This document shows positions 20,001 through 27,117 of a stretch of DNA of 57,463 nucleotides, piece by piece. Position 1 is the first letter of the stretch; each line of letters begins with the position of its first letter. The DNA is from Longimicrobiales bacterium (lineage in GTDB: Bacteria; Gemmatimonadota; Gemmatimonadetes; Longimicrobiales; Gaopeijiaceae), in the NCBI GenBank assembly GCA_028278645.1, contig JANQDZ010000023.1, positions 1-57,463 of the forward strand, read 5' to 3'. The notes beneath the pieces were generated by a model. That model saw only the letters and a list, made by a program, of their open reading frames with translations, was not told where the DNA came from and did no database searches. Made by a program: the position numbers and the translations under genes.

Positions 20001-20420
20001 AAGAAGGAAGCTCCGGGCCTCTCCGAGGACCGGATCCGCGAGTGGTTGGACGAGTTCAAGGTCTGGGTAGAAGCTCCCGCGATTAGGAAGGCCTTGGGCC
20101 GGGGCCCCTACACGGACGGGGCCCGCGTGGAGCGGGAGCTACCGTTCGTCCAGCGCGTTCCCGACGGGATCCTCCAGGGTTACATCGACCGCCTCGTCGT
20201 GTGGGAGGAGGAAGGGAAGGTCACGGGCGCCGAGGTCCTGGATTTCAAGACGGACGTGGTCGATGCGTCGGACCCGGAAGCGATCGAGGCGAAGATCGAC
20301 TTCTATCGACCCCAGATCGATGCCTACAGGGAGGCCGTGGCCAACCGCTATGGGCTCGATGCTTCTGAGGTTTCGGGGAAGCTCCTGTTCCTGAGGCCTG
20401 GGTTGGTGCTGGAGGTTTAG
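17070..20420 (+). CDS. AddA-like UvrD-family helicase-nuclease
   Basis: A 1116-residue SF1 helicase with a C-terminal nuclease. Helicase motifs are clear: Walker A ASAGSGKT at residues 40-47, motif Ia STFTRKAAAE, motif II LLLDEFQDTSR, motif III VADPKQSIYGWRG, motif V MTIHQSKGLQFD and motif VI LYVAMTRTR. The C-terminus holds a second RecB-type nuclease (RGTVVHAWCE and VLDFKTD). With the upstream AddB-like gene this forms an AddAB-type repair complex that also degrades foreign linear DNA. A Gly/Ser-rich N-terminal tail of 30 residues precedes the helicase. Translation is coupled to the upstream gene by an ATGA overlap. Confidence 0.9.
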   Translation: MSGGGRTGDTSGGRPGSTSGAAYSRGTSYSGPLPRELVLASAGSGKTHHLSSRLIGLLAMEVPPETIWASTFTRKAAAEILERVLVRLAEAALDEGKAAKLAKEAWLDDNETKPPEDFLTRAKCGQLLADLVFSLHRANIGTLDSFFVQVAKTFAQELGVSPTWRMVEGPEEDRMRSEALESVLDQEDSAVMAELARELAKGEVRRGVHRHLLEQVEKLLETLREVAEGNEDAWKLRFAEVDPEGAPDSEQIQERCEELAVRFEATNPPANKDGKPNKGWAGELLRLAGVVRERDWTAFFAKGLGLKLVEQGMLAPAAEVTYSRHTPDAHLADILEAAAYLARLDLARDLRRQAGALERLAGWYRDAFEEAQKGRGEYRFGDITHLLRAKRITGEADPLYFRLDARVQHLLLDEFQDTSRAQWEVLDPLVEELLSGHQTERAAVVVADPKQSIYGWRGARPSLVRQVSETHHLTHDDLDLSWRSGPVILDTVGRVFSELHQNDVVAEMDDGPEVAQEWIKDIYPLDAAWKDRPGYAEIRVGPPGAGKGQVQPVFLKEAARFIGKLREREPRASIGVLVRTNKVVSYLIAALRELGIPASGEGGTPLTDAAPVNAILALLRMVDHPGDRLARYHVAKTPVGEVVEYAHHDDLAEANRLARKLRGRLMRDGYGVTLAEWAQALDPSCDPLERARLLQLVEMGFAFDGDRTLRPRDFVRLVEKQRVEDPSGAQIRVMTIHQSKGLQFDVVVLPHLYGSLEHSGGRDPVVPWRDTTTGRVTKVYPATNKTVRALLSELREAHNQARGFRLRDEFSGLYVAMTRTRYALHMLIPADGEKGEGTTKSAARILRHAFEPGKGADVADPVLWSRGDAEWFKTLEPDEFEATAGAGLGQEDALATGDPVRLREEEGDRNRNLARRSPSAMEGGDTLDLSAHLRLDLKNDARLRGTVVHAWCEAVEWIEDGFPGDGIPDDATLINAAKKEAPGLSEDRIREWLDEFKVWVEAPAIRKALGRGPYTDGARVERELPFVQRVPDGILQGYIDRLVVWEEEGKVTGAEVLDFKTDVVDASDPEAIEAKIDFYRPQIDAYREAVANRYGLDASEVSGKLLFLRPGLVLEV

Positions 20421-20481
20421 GGGCGGACCCTGTCAGAGGGACTGAGGTACTATTCCTTTTGCAAATCCATACCGGACGACC

Positions 20482-21162
20482 ATGAGCGACGCCAGGCGCT
20501 ATAACGAGGACGAGATCGCCGAGATTCTGGAACGTGCCACCACCAATGAGGGTGCGGCCCAGCCGGCTTCGAAGGGATCCGAGGCAGGGCTGACCCTGGA
20601 AGAGATTCAGGAGATCGGCTCCGAAGTCGGCATCGCGCCGGCCCGAATCGCCGACGCCGCCCAGGCCATGGCGAGCCGGAACCTCGTGGGCCCCGCCAAG
20701 ACGTTCCTGGGGGCGCCGCGCTCGGTGTCCCGTATCGTTCGCATCGATCGGCCTCTGAGCGACAACGAGTGGACCCGCCTTGTGGTGGATCTTCGGGAGA
20801 CCTTCGACGCCGTGGGCAAGGTCACGAGCGAAGGGAACCTGCGCACATGGCGCAACGGGAACCTCCATGTCTACGTCGAGCCGGACGGGGATCGCTATCG
20901 GGTTCGTATGCGAACGATCAAGGGCAACGTACGGACCGCTACGGCCCTGGGCGCCGCGTTCATCGGTATGGCCCTGGTTCTATTCCTCGACTTCCTGGCG
21001 GAAGGGGCCACGTTCAGAGCTTTACTTCCGGTCCTTTTGTTTGCGGCAGTGGGATTGGGTGCCTTTGGCTTCACCCGGGCCACGCTGCCCGGATGGGCGC
21101 TGGAGCGAGCGAACCAGATGGAAGGGCTAGCCGAAAGGGTTCCGCTCCTGTTGGAGGAGTAG
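20482..21162 (+). CDS. Hypothetical membrane protein with two transmembrane helices
   Basis: A 226-residue protein of unknown function. Residues 1-75 are soluble and helical (EDEIAEILERA, then a segment like the short N-terminal domains that precede membrane helices in DUF1707-type proteins). Residues about 75-150 look like an alpha/beta domain. Two hydrophobic helices follow at about 153-170 and 178-198, and a short tail ends in Leu-Leu-Glu-Glu. It starts 61 bp after the AddA-like stop on the same strand and may be co-transcribed, but nothing ties it to repair. No catalytic motif was seen. Confidence 0.6.
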   Translation: MSDARRYNEDEIAEILERATTNEGAAQPASKGSEAGLTLEEIQEIGSEVGIAPARIADAAQAMASRNLVGPAKTFLGAPRSVSRIVRIDRPLSDNEWTRLVVDLRETFDAVGKVTSEGNLRTWRNGNLHVYVEPDGDRYRVRMRTIKGNVRTATALGAAFIGMALVLFLDFLAEGATFRALLPVLLFAAVGLGAFGFTRATLPGWALERANQMEGLAERVPLLLEE

Positions 21163-21166
21163 GCGT

Positions 21167-21577
21167 TTACGTTCGATCGATGGCCCGGACCGGTGGATTG
21201 TTTCGGATGTGGCGGTAGGACTCAGACGGTCCGGTTCGAGTCCTGCCGTATTGGCCCCGTGCCTCCGAGAGTTTGGCAATCACCAAGGTGTTCAGCGAAA
21301 CGCCCTCTGCTTCAGCTTCTTCGGCCAGCCAGGCATGAAGCGATTCAGGAAGTCTGACTCTGAATTGCCCGCTGTATTCCCGAAGAGTGCGTGGCTCGGG
21401 CAGGGTCCAACCCTGCTCCTCATAGGTGCCAAGCGCCAGTCTAATTGCCTCGGACAACTCGGAAGCAGCGTCAGAGGGGGTCCTTCCGTGAGCTGACAAA
21501 CCACCAAGCTCCACGCAAGAGGCTACGAAAACCCCGTCTCCCGGGCTCCAGGCGACCCGCATACTGTACTTCGCCAT
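21167..21577 (-). CDS. hicB: HicB-family antitoxin
   Basis: A 136-residue antitoxin. The N-terminal half is the HicB partial RNase-H-like fold (MAKYSMRVAWSPGDGVFVASCVELGG, then GRTPSDAASELSEAIRLAL). The C-terminal half is a ribbon-helix-helix-like DNA-binding domain (SGQFRVRLPESLHAWLAEEAEAEG, then SLNTLV). It should neutralise the HicA toxin and repress the operon. The start is taken at ATG 21577, which has GGGAG upstream; the frame runs further upstream into hicA in another frame. It follows hicA by 11 bp, the usual hicA-hicB order. Confidence 0.88.
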   Translation of the reverse strand: MAKYSMRVAWSPGDGVFVASCVELGGLSAHGRTPSDAASELSEAIRLALGTYEEQGWTLPEPRTLREYSGQFRVRLPESLHAWLAEEAEAEGVSLNTLVIAKLSEARGQYGRTRTGPSESYRHIRNNPPVRAIDRT

Positions 21578-21588
21578 AATGAGCTCCC

Positions 21589-21831
21589 TCACAAGATCCC
21601 CAGCTCTTCCAACGTCAATAGCAGCTGCCGAACCTGATAGGCTTTCGCCATGCCACCCGACTCCTGGAAGTTGAGGAGCGTCCTGAATCCGTCCCGTTTG
21701 TAGATGTGGTGGCTGCCTTTTCGCCGAGCAAGAGAAAACCCAAAACACTCAGCCAACTCGCAGAGCTCCCGGAATCTTAGTCCTGAAGGGCGGGCCTGAC
21801 CTCTCTCCAGCAACCTCCGGCATCGATCCAC
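21589..21831 (-). CDS. hicA: HicA-family mRNA interferase toxin
   Basis: An 80-residue toxin of the double-stranded-RNA-binding fold, expected to cleave mRNA during translation when its antitoxin is lost. The diagnostic segment ARRKGSHHIYKRDG holds the Gly-Ser-His with the catalytic His, and is followed by a GMAKAYQVRQLLLTLEELGI tail. The N-terminus has the usual RFRELCELAECFGF helix. The start is GTG 21831 with GGAG some 10 bases upstream; the ATG at 21823 is out of frame. It is transcribed leftward before hicB, behind a palindromic operator at 21855-21876. Confidence 0.85.
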   Translation of the reverse strand: MDRCRRLLERGQARPSGLRFRELCELAECFGFSLARRKGSHHIYKRDGFRTLLNFQESGGMAKAYQVRQLLLTLEELGIL

Positions 21832-21854
21832 GACTGAACTACTCCATCAGGTTA

Positions 21855-21876
21855 ATGGTACCATATATGGAACCAT
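21855..21876. promoter_or_regulatory. Near-perfect 22-bp palindrome, likely hicAB operator
   Basis: The site is ATGGTACCAT, two bases, ATGGAACCAT; the whole 22 bp is self-complementary except for one mismatched pair. It ends 24 bp upstream of the hicA start codon, where a HicB ribbon-helix-helix dimer would repress transcription. Confidence 0.7.
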
Positions 21877-22074
21877 ATCTCAAGGCCGGGGCGGCGGCAT
21901 GGTTCCAGGATTTCCTTGAGGTTCAAGGGAGCGGGAGGGCGATGGCAGGCGCCAACGGGGCCGATCTGGCGGAGGAGCTTTGGCGTCCTTAACCTGATTC
22001 ACCCCCCAACAACATCCCATCACGGATCGGATCGACCGGAGACTGGGAGGGAAGGGGAAGGTAGTGGAGGCCCA

Positions 22075-22671
22075 ATGACTCACGTCCACAACACCAAAGG
22101 CGTCTTCTGCCTGGAGGGAAACTGGGAGAAGGACCTCAAGAGCCGGACCTCAATGGCCCCGGTCTTGGAGCTCCTGGAAAAGTCCGGCTATCCCTCGGTG
22201 CCATACATCTACAGGGACGTGGGGACCCTCACCGAGTTCGACTATTACCTCAGCCGTTGGACCCTGAAGAAGTACGAAGCCTACCCCATCCTCTATCTCG
22301 GATTCCACGGCACGCCGGGGGCTCTCCGGGTGGGGTATGGGCCCGACCACGGCATCGATCTGAAGGAGCTGGGGGAGCGCCTGGAAAGGAAGTGCAAAAA
22401 GCGCATCATCCACTTCGGATCTTGTGGGACCCTGAACATCCACGGGACCAGGATCCGGAACTTCATCAAGCGTACCAGAGCCTTGGCCGTGTTTGGCTAT
22501 AGGTCAGATGTGGATTGGATGATCTCGGCCGCTTTCGAGATCGTCCTTTTTTATGAGCTCCAGTACAACACCCTCACCCGCCATGGCATGGCGGCCGTAA
22601 AACGCCGGGTCCAGGCCCAGGCCTCGGACTTGGCCCGGAAGCTTGAGTTCCGGATGATGATTGCGAGGTAA
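22075..22671 (+). CDS. Small caspase-like protein (DUF6642-like)
   Basis: A 198-residue protein starting at ATG 22075 with GGAGG upstream; the frame extends back to 21916. It has the sequence plan of a minimal caspase/CHAT fold: a core strand then His (YLGFHG, H78), and a second strand ending in a Cys (IHFGSCGTL, C117), each followed by Gly. This His-Cys spacing is what a caspase-like dyad requires. The N-terminal GVFCLEGNWE and the later VFGYRSDVDWM segments match what I recall of DUF6642-family proteins; this name is not checked. There is no signal peptide or membrane segment, so it should act in the cytoplasm. It is divergent from hicAB. Protease activity is inference. Confidence 0.6.
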   Translation: MTHVHNTKGVFCLEGNWEKDLKSRTSMAPVLELLEKSGYPSVPYIYRDVGTLTEFDYYLSRWTLKKYEAYPILYLGFHGTPGALRVGYGPDHGIDLKELGERLERKCKKRIIHFGSCGTLNIHGTRIRNFIKRTRALAVFGYRSDVDWMISAAFEIVLFYELQYNTLTRHGMAAVKRRVQAQASDLARKLEFRMMIAR

Positions 22672-22711
22672 GACGGCCCCGCTTCCGCCTCAACTAACGC
22701 TGAGTGCCCCC

Positions 22712-24718
22712 CTACCTCACCCGCTCGAACCGAACGTCCCGGGATCGGGTGTTGGCCATGTAGAAAGCGATCACCCGTCCGTTCCGATCCCTCTCGAAGG
22801 AGATCTGGAACCCGCCACCTGAGAACTCGTCCTCCTCACCGGGGGTGAGGTTGGCATCGTCCAGCCTACGCTGTTTCAGGACCAGGTGGTCTTCATCCAG
22901 GGTGATGGTGAAGAAGGTCTCGATCTCATCGCTGAAGAACCGGCCTGTGAAGGCTTCCAGCTCCTCGGCACTCGGCTCCCACTCCTCGGCCTCTCCCTCC
23001 ACCCGGTTGGCCGGATGGTCCCCGTTCTGATGGAGGGTCAAGGCGTCCACCTCCCCCTCATCGTTTCGATGGAATGTCAGGGAACCGTCCACCTCCACGA
23101 TGGCGAAGGTCATGTCCGAGGTGGGAACGATCTGAACCCTATTCTGGCCGCTGCCCTGAGCGAAGAGAGTGTCCCCTTCCCGGAAGAATCGGAGGACGAA
23201 GCCGGAAGTCTCGTCCAACTCGTATCGGCCCACCATCTCGTCGAAGGCCTCAGGATCGTAGGCTTCAGCGTCAAAAGCTGCCGCCTCCGGAGATTCCTCG
23301 GTGGCCTCCTCCTCTTCCTCCGGCTCCATGTCGTCACCGAAGAAGGCTTCCGCCAAACGGAAGGCAATGGAACCGTCGAACGCGGCGTGGTTGCTCTGGG
23401 TGGTGATGCCGGCATTGATCTCCGGGTAGTAGGCGAGCTGGCTCCGGTGGGCCATGTCGGCGCCGCCGTGATGGACCCGCCGCAGCCCCCGGTGCTCATC
23501 GATAAAGAGACCCAGGCCATAGCCCGAGGTGTCACCGCTGGTAAGGATGTTCGAAGTCATCATCTCTTCGATGGACTCAGGGCTCCCCACCGCCGGGTCG
23601 GCGTAATTCTCGATCCAGGTCTGGAGGTCGCCCACCGTGCTGTAGATGCCCCCGGCTCCCACGGCGCCCCCGATGTCGCCGGTCTCCAGAAAGGCGCCTC
23701 CGGGACCCGGCCTGTAGCCCATGGACACTTCTTCGACGATGTGCTCCGGGCTGGGTCGAACCATGGTCCGGGTCATGCCCAGGGGCCCGAAGACATTTTC
23801 CTCCATGAACTCGTGGAAGTCCTGTTCCGAGATCCGCTCCACGATGGCCGCCGCCAGACCGAAGGCCGTGTTGTTGTAGTTGAACTCCGAGCCCGGGGAG
23901 TTCTGGAGGGCCGGCTGGCGCTGCACGATGTCGATGATCTCGGACCGGTCCACCCAGTCCCCGTGGTCCACCCGCCGTCCCGTCATGATGAGCAGGTTGA
24001 TGAACTCCCGGTATCCGGTGGTGTGGCTGAGGATGTGGCGGATGGTGATGGTCTCACCCAGGTCGGGGAGTTCGGGGATGTGCTCTCGAACGTCGTCATC
24101 CAGGGACAGCTTGCCCTGCTCGGCCAGGAGCATGATGGCGAAGGCCGTGAACTGCTTGGACGTGGAGCCGATGTTGGTCCGGGTGTCTACTTCAAAGGGG
24201 ATGCCGTAGGCGAGGTTCGCCGTGCCGTAAGCCTTGGAGAAGAGCGTCCTGCCATCCCGCCAGACCGATACCGCAGCCCCAGGAGAATCCTCCCGGTCGT
24301 AGGCGGAAAGAAGCTGCTCGGCCAGCTCTCGGGGGTCGGTGGCCACGGGCTCCAGCATGCTGATGGCGATGGAGTACTCTCCAGACCCCTCTTCGAAGGG
24401 AATCACCTGGATCTGCCAGTCGCCTTCCTCATCCGTCTCGAACTGGAAGTGCTCCAGGCCCTCCCCCGGTCCGTCGAAGCTGCTCACCACTCTTCCGGTT
24501 GGATGCAGAATCCGCACGATGACGTCCACCGTGATCTGGTCCACGGCACCTCGAACCAGGTAGTCCTCACCGGCCGTGACCGTGTAGGCGATGGTGTCGC
24601 CGGCTTCCAGGCTGCCAGCAACGGACGATCCCATGGAGAGTGGGGTCGTCTGGGCGCTCAGTCCGGAGGCGAAAGCAAAGGATGCGATGGCTGCCGCAGC
24701 AACAAAGGAGCGAAGCAT
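22712..24718 (-). CDS. Secreted beta-lactamase-family serine hydrolase with PPC-like domain
   Basis: A 668-residue exported hydrolase (ATG 24718, signal MLRSFVAAAAIASFAFAS, cleavage near Ser-Ala-Gln). Residues about 25-115 resemble a bacterial pre-peptidase C-terminal (PPC) beta domain (GDTIAYTVTAGEDYLV). The class C beta-lactamase/penicillin-binding-like domain follows with all three motifs: S185-T-S-K188, YNN near the middle, and HHGG late. An acidic Glu-rich linker (EEEEEATEE) leads to a C-terminal beta domain similar to those of ClpD/EstB-type peptidases. It may cleave D-amino-acid peptides or esters. The frame continues to 25084 but the signal peptide fixes the start. It is divergent from its paralogue at 24931. 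Confidence 0.85.
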   Translation of the reverse strand: MLRSFVAAAAIASFAFASGLSAQTTPLSMGSSVAGSLEAGDTIAYTVTAGEDYLVRGAVDQITVDVIVRILHPTGRVVSSFDGPGEGLEHFQFETDEEGDWQIQVIPFEEGSGEYSIAISMLEPVATDPRELAEQLLSAYDREDSPGAAVSVWRDGRTLFSKAYGTANLAYGIPFEVDTRTNIGSTSKQFTAFAIMLLAEQGKLSLDDDVREHIPELPDLGETITIRHILSHTTGYREFINLLIMTGRRVDHGDWVDRSEIIDIVQRQPALQNSPGSEFNYNNTAFGLAAAIVERISEQDFHEFMEENVFGPLGMTRTMVRPSPEHIVEEVSMGYRPGPGGAFLETGDIGGAVGAGGIYSTVGDLQTWIENYADPAVGSPESIEEMMTSNILTSGDTSGYGLGLFIDEHRGLRRVHHGGADMAHRSQLAYYPEINAGITTQSNHAAFDGSIAFRLAEAFFGDDMEPEEEEEATEESPEAAAFDAEAYDPEAFDEMVGRYELDETSGFVLRFFREGDTLFAQGSGQNRVQIVPTSDMTFAIVEVDGSLTFHRNDEGEVDALTLHQNGDHPANRVEGEAEEWEPSAEELEAFTGRFFSDEIETFFTITLDEDHLVLKQRRLDDANLTPGEEDEFSGGGFQISFERDRNGRVIAFYMANTRSRDVRFERVR

Positions 24719-24930
24719 GGTGCGCCGACCTTGGATCAGGTGATGTGTGAGAGCTGTGAGAATAGGTATAAGAAAAACGGGTTGGAGAGGGTAGGGAAGA
24801 AGGACAGGCACGGGAGGCGGGTAGCCTTCTCCTTGATTGGTCCCGGGTGTGGCCGCAGGTTGCCACCCACGGCATGTATCGGCTGGACCCGGGGTTAATG
24901 CCTCCGAACAGTCAACATTGGAGTTTGAGT

Positions 24931-26619
24931 ATGCGAATGGGCCCGCGATGGATTGGTTTCGTATTCCTTCTGGCTTCTTTGGCTCTTCCCGCGAGCCTTC
25001 ACGCCCAGGGCACGGGTGGCCTCGGCCCCGAGGTCGAGGCCAGGATCGACGCCGTGTTCGAGGCCATGGATTCCGCCCACACACCTGGGTGCGCCCTTGG
25101 GGTGATGGAGGGGGGGAGCCCCGCCTATCTGAAGGGCTACGGGATGGCCAACCTGGAATACGACATCCCCATCGGTCCGTCTTCGGTTTTCCACGTTGCG
25201 TCCGTGTCGAAGCAGTTCACGACCTTTGCCGTGTCGCTTCTGGTGGCCGAAGGAGAAGTCTCATGGGAGGACGATATCCGGGATTACGTTCCCGAGGTGC
25301 CGGACTTCGGTGAGACCATCACCCTGAGGCATCTGGCGAACCACACGTCCGGGATCAGAGACCAATGGAGCCTGCTCAGTATGGCCGGGTGGCGGTTCGA
25401 AGCCGACGTTATCACCCAGGATGACGTCCTGGAGATCACCTCTCGTCAGACCGCATTGAACTTTCCCGTGGCCGAGCAGTACCTCTACTCCAACACGGGG
25501 TTCACCCTTCTGGCCGTGGTGGTGGAGAGGGTTTCGGGCCAGACACTGAAGGAGTTCACCCAGGAGCGGATGTTCGGGCCCCTGGGCATGACCGGCACCC
25601 ACTTCCATGACAACCACAACACCATCGTGCCCAACCGTGCCTATGCCTACGCGCCACTGGGCCGGGACGAGGGGTACCGCATCAGCATCCCGGACTTCGA
25701 CGTAGTGGGCGCCACCAGCCTCCATACCACAGTGGAGGACATGGCCAAATGGGACCGAAACTTCTACACAGCGGAGGTAGGCGGGACGGAGGTCATGAAG
25801 GGAATGCACGAGCGGGGGATCCTCAGCTCGGGCGACACCATCAACTACGCCCTGGGCCTTTCCCACGGACGCTACAGAGGCCTTCCTACCGTGGGCCACG
25901 GCGGGGCCGATGCAGGGTACCGTAGCGATTTCCTCCGATTCCCGGAGCAGGACATTACCGTGGCCGTCCTCTGCAACTTCCCATCCAGCGGACCTGGCGG
26001 ACTGGGGAGGCAGGTAGCGGACATCGTTTTGGAGGATGCGTTCCCCGAGCCACTGTCTGACGATGACGAAGAGGAGGGGGAAGAAGAAGCCGACCCGGTT
26101 CGGCTGTCGGAAGCCGAACTCGAGGAGTTGGCGGGATACTACACCCAGGAAGCCAACGATCGTCCGGTGGTTATCAGGAACCGGCGCGGCCACCTGTTCC
26201 TGGAGGGGCGGGTGAGGCTGTTCCATGAAGGTGACTGGGTTTTTCGCCCAGACGGTGAGGAAGAGGAGACGGTCCAACTCGTGGCGACTCCCGACGGCTC
26301 CATCTCATTCACCACCCCAGAAGGGATCACGTTCCTGCGCCAGCCGTCGGTGGATCGGGATGAGGTTGATCTAGAGCCGTATGTCGGAACCTACTGGAGC
26401 GATGAGTTGGGGGTGGAATACGAGGCTCGTCTGGAAGAGGGGCGGCTGTTTTTCACCAACCGGAAGACTGGCCGGAATAACCTCGGCCCCGTGTACAAGG
26501 ACGGATTCGGGTCTGGCGGGAACTGGGTGAGGTTCTACCGGGACTCGTCCGGGGGGATCGCAGGGTTCACTCAAAGCTCAGGTAGGGTGTGGAAGGTGAG
26601 ATTTGAGAGGGTGGGGTAG
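24931..26619 (+). CDS. Secreted beta-lactamase-family serine hydrolase
   Basis: A 562-residue paralogue of the divergent neighbour. The start ATG 24931 has GGAG upstream, with a second ATG at 24937. The signal peptide ends near Leu-His-Ala-Gln. The catalytic domain has S91-V-S-K94, YSNTG and GHGGAD. An acidic linker (DDDEEEGEEEAD) precedes a C-terminal beta-barrel-like domain that ends with WKVRFERVG, nearly the same final residues as the paralogue (DVRFERVR). Unlike the paralogue it lacks the N-terminal PPC-like domain. The two are read from a common 212-bp intergenic region. The substrate is unknown; D-amino peptidase or esterase activity is plausible. Confidence 0.86.
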   Translation: MRMGPRWIGFVFLLASLALPASLHAQGTGGLGPEVEARIDAVFEAMDSAHTPGCALGVMEGGSPAYLKGYGMANLEYDIPIGPSSVFHVASVSKQFTTFAVSLLVAEGEVSWEDDIRDYVPEVPDFGETITLRHLANHTSGIRDQWSLLSMAGWRFEADVITQDDVLEITSRQTALNFPVAEQYLYSNTGFTLLAVVVERVSGQTLKEFTQERMFGPLGMTGTHFHDNHNTIVPNRAYAYAPLGRDEGYRISIPDFDVVGATSLHTTVEDMAKWDRNFYTAEVGGTEVMKGMHERGILSSGDTINYALGLSHGRYRGLPTVGHGGADAGYRSDFLRFPEQDITVAVLCNFPSSGPGGLGRQVADIVLEDAFPEPLSDDDEEEGEEEADPVRLSEAELEELAGYYTQEANDRPVVIRNRRGHLFLEGRVRLFHEGDWVFRPDGEEEETVQLVATPDGSISFTTPEGITFLRQPSVDRDEVDLEPYVGTYWSDELGVEYEARLEEGRLFFTNRKTGRNNLGPVYKDGFGSGGNWVRFYRDSSGGIAGFTQSSGRVWKVRFERVG

Positions 26620-26732
26620 CCTAACCTGTAACGGCACCTGATCCGTACCTCTTCTTAACCGAGTTTTGCGAATCTCTCGGGGTCAGTTGGCGTCGGCTTC
26701 CTGGGCCCTGTCTTAGGTAGACTTCTCCTCAG

Positions 26733-26753
26733 CCGGGTCCGATTCCGGTTTTT
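26733..26753 (+). terminator. Weak candidate terminator
   Basis: A 5-bp stem (26733-26737 with 26744-26748, one G-T pair) and a 6-base loop are followed by TTTTT, about 115 bases after the serine hydrolase stop. The short stem makes this uncertain. Confidence 0.3.
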
Positions 26754-27117
26754 CCATCATCTGTCCCAACACGGCGGCGGAACTAGGGCGCTCACTACGA
26801 AGGACAACGCATAGCTTGTGCTGTGCTCCTCGGAAACCGGACCTCTGACCCGGACGCACACACCCTTGAGGAGTAGAGAGATTTGAGGGTTTATTTGTGG
26901 AGGAAGCTTCCGCTAGAAAAGCAGTGTGAGTGAGCTGCCAGACGTGGCAAAGCACGAACGAAGGGAACAAGGTGGCTTCTGAGGAGCCGATTCAAACGGC
27001 TTGGACTTCTGCCGCGGGCAGGATGCCGACCGCCGTCCGGAAACCCAAGGACGGTGTCCCCCGGACTCACCTTCGACGGAAGAAAACGCTGATATCTGGG
27101 CCCCCTAGAAGGCCGTT
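26754..27117. other. Non-coding stretch at the left end of the accessory island
   Basis: Several short frames exist, but none has believable composition or a ribosome binding site. No tRNA or repeat that could serve as an attachment site was recognised. Confidence 0.45.

Noticed and set aside
21225-21260. GGTTCGAGTCC, a T-loop consensus, near the end of hicB
   Set aside because: The flanking bases do not form the 5-bp stem and the stretch is coding sequence of HicB.
22886-24898. Rightward frame of 670 codons opposite the serine hydrolase gene
   Set aside because: Antisense shadow of a gene with clear SxxK, YxN and HxG motifs; no recognisable domain of its own.
26715-26760. tRNA-like T-loop (GGGTCCGATTCCGG) in the gap after the serine hydrolase
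   Set aside because: The loop is 8 bases and no acceptor, D or anticodon arm can be built around it; a weak terminator explains it better.
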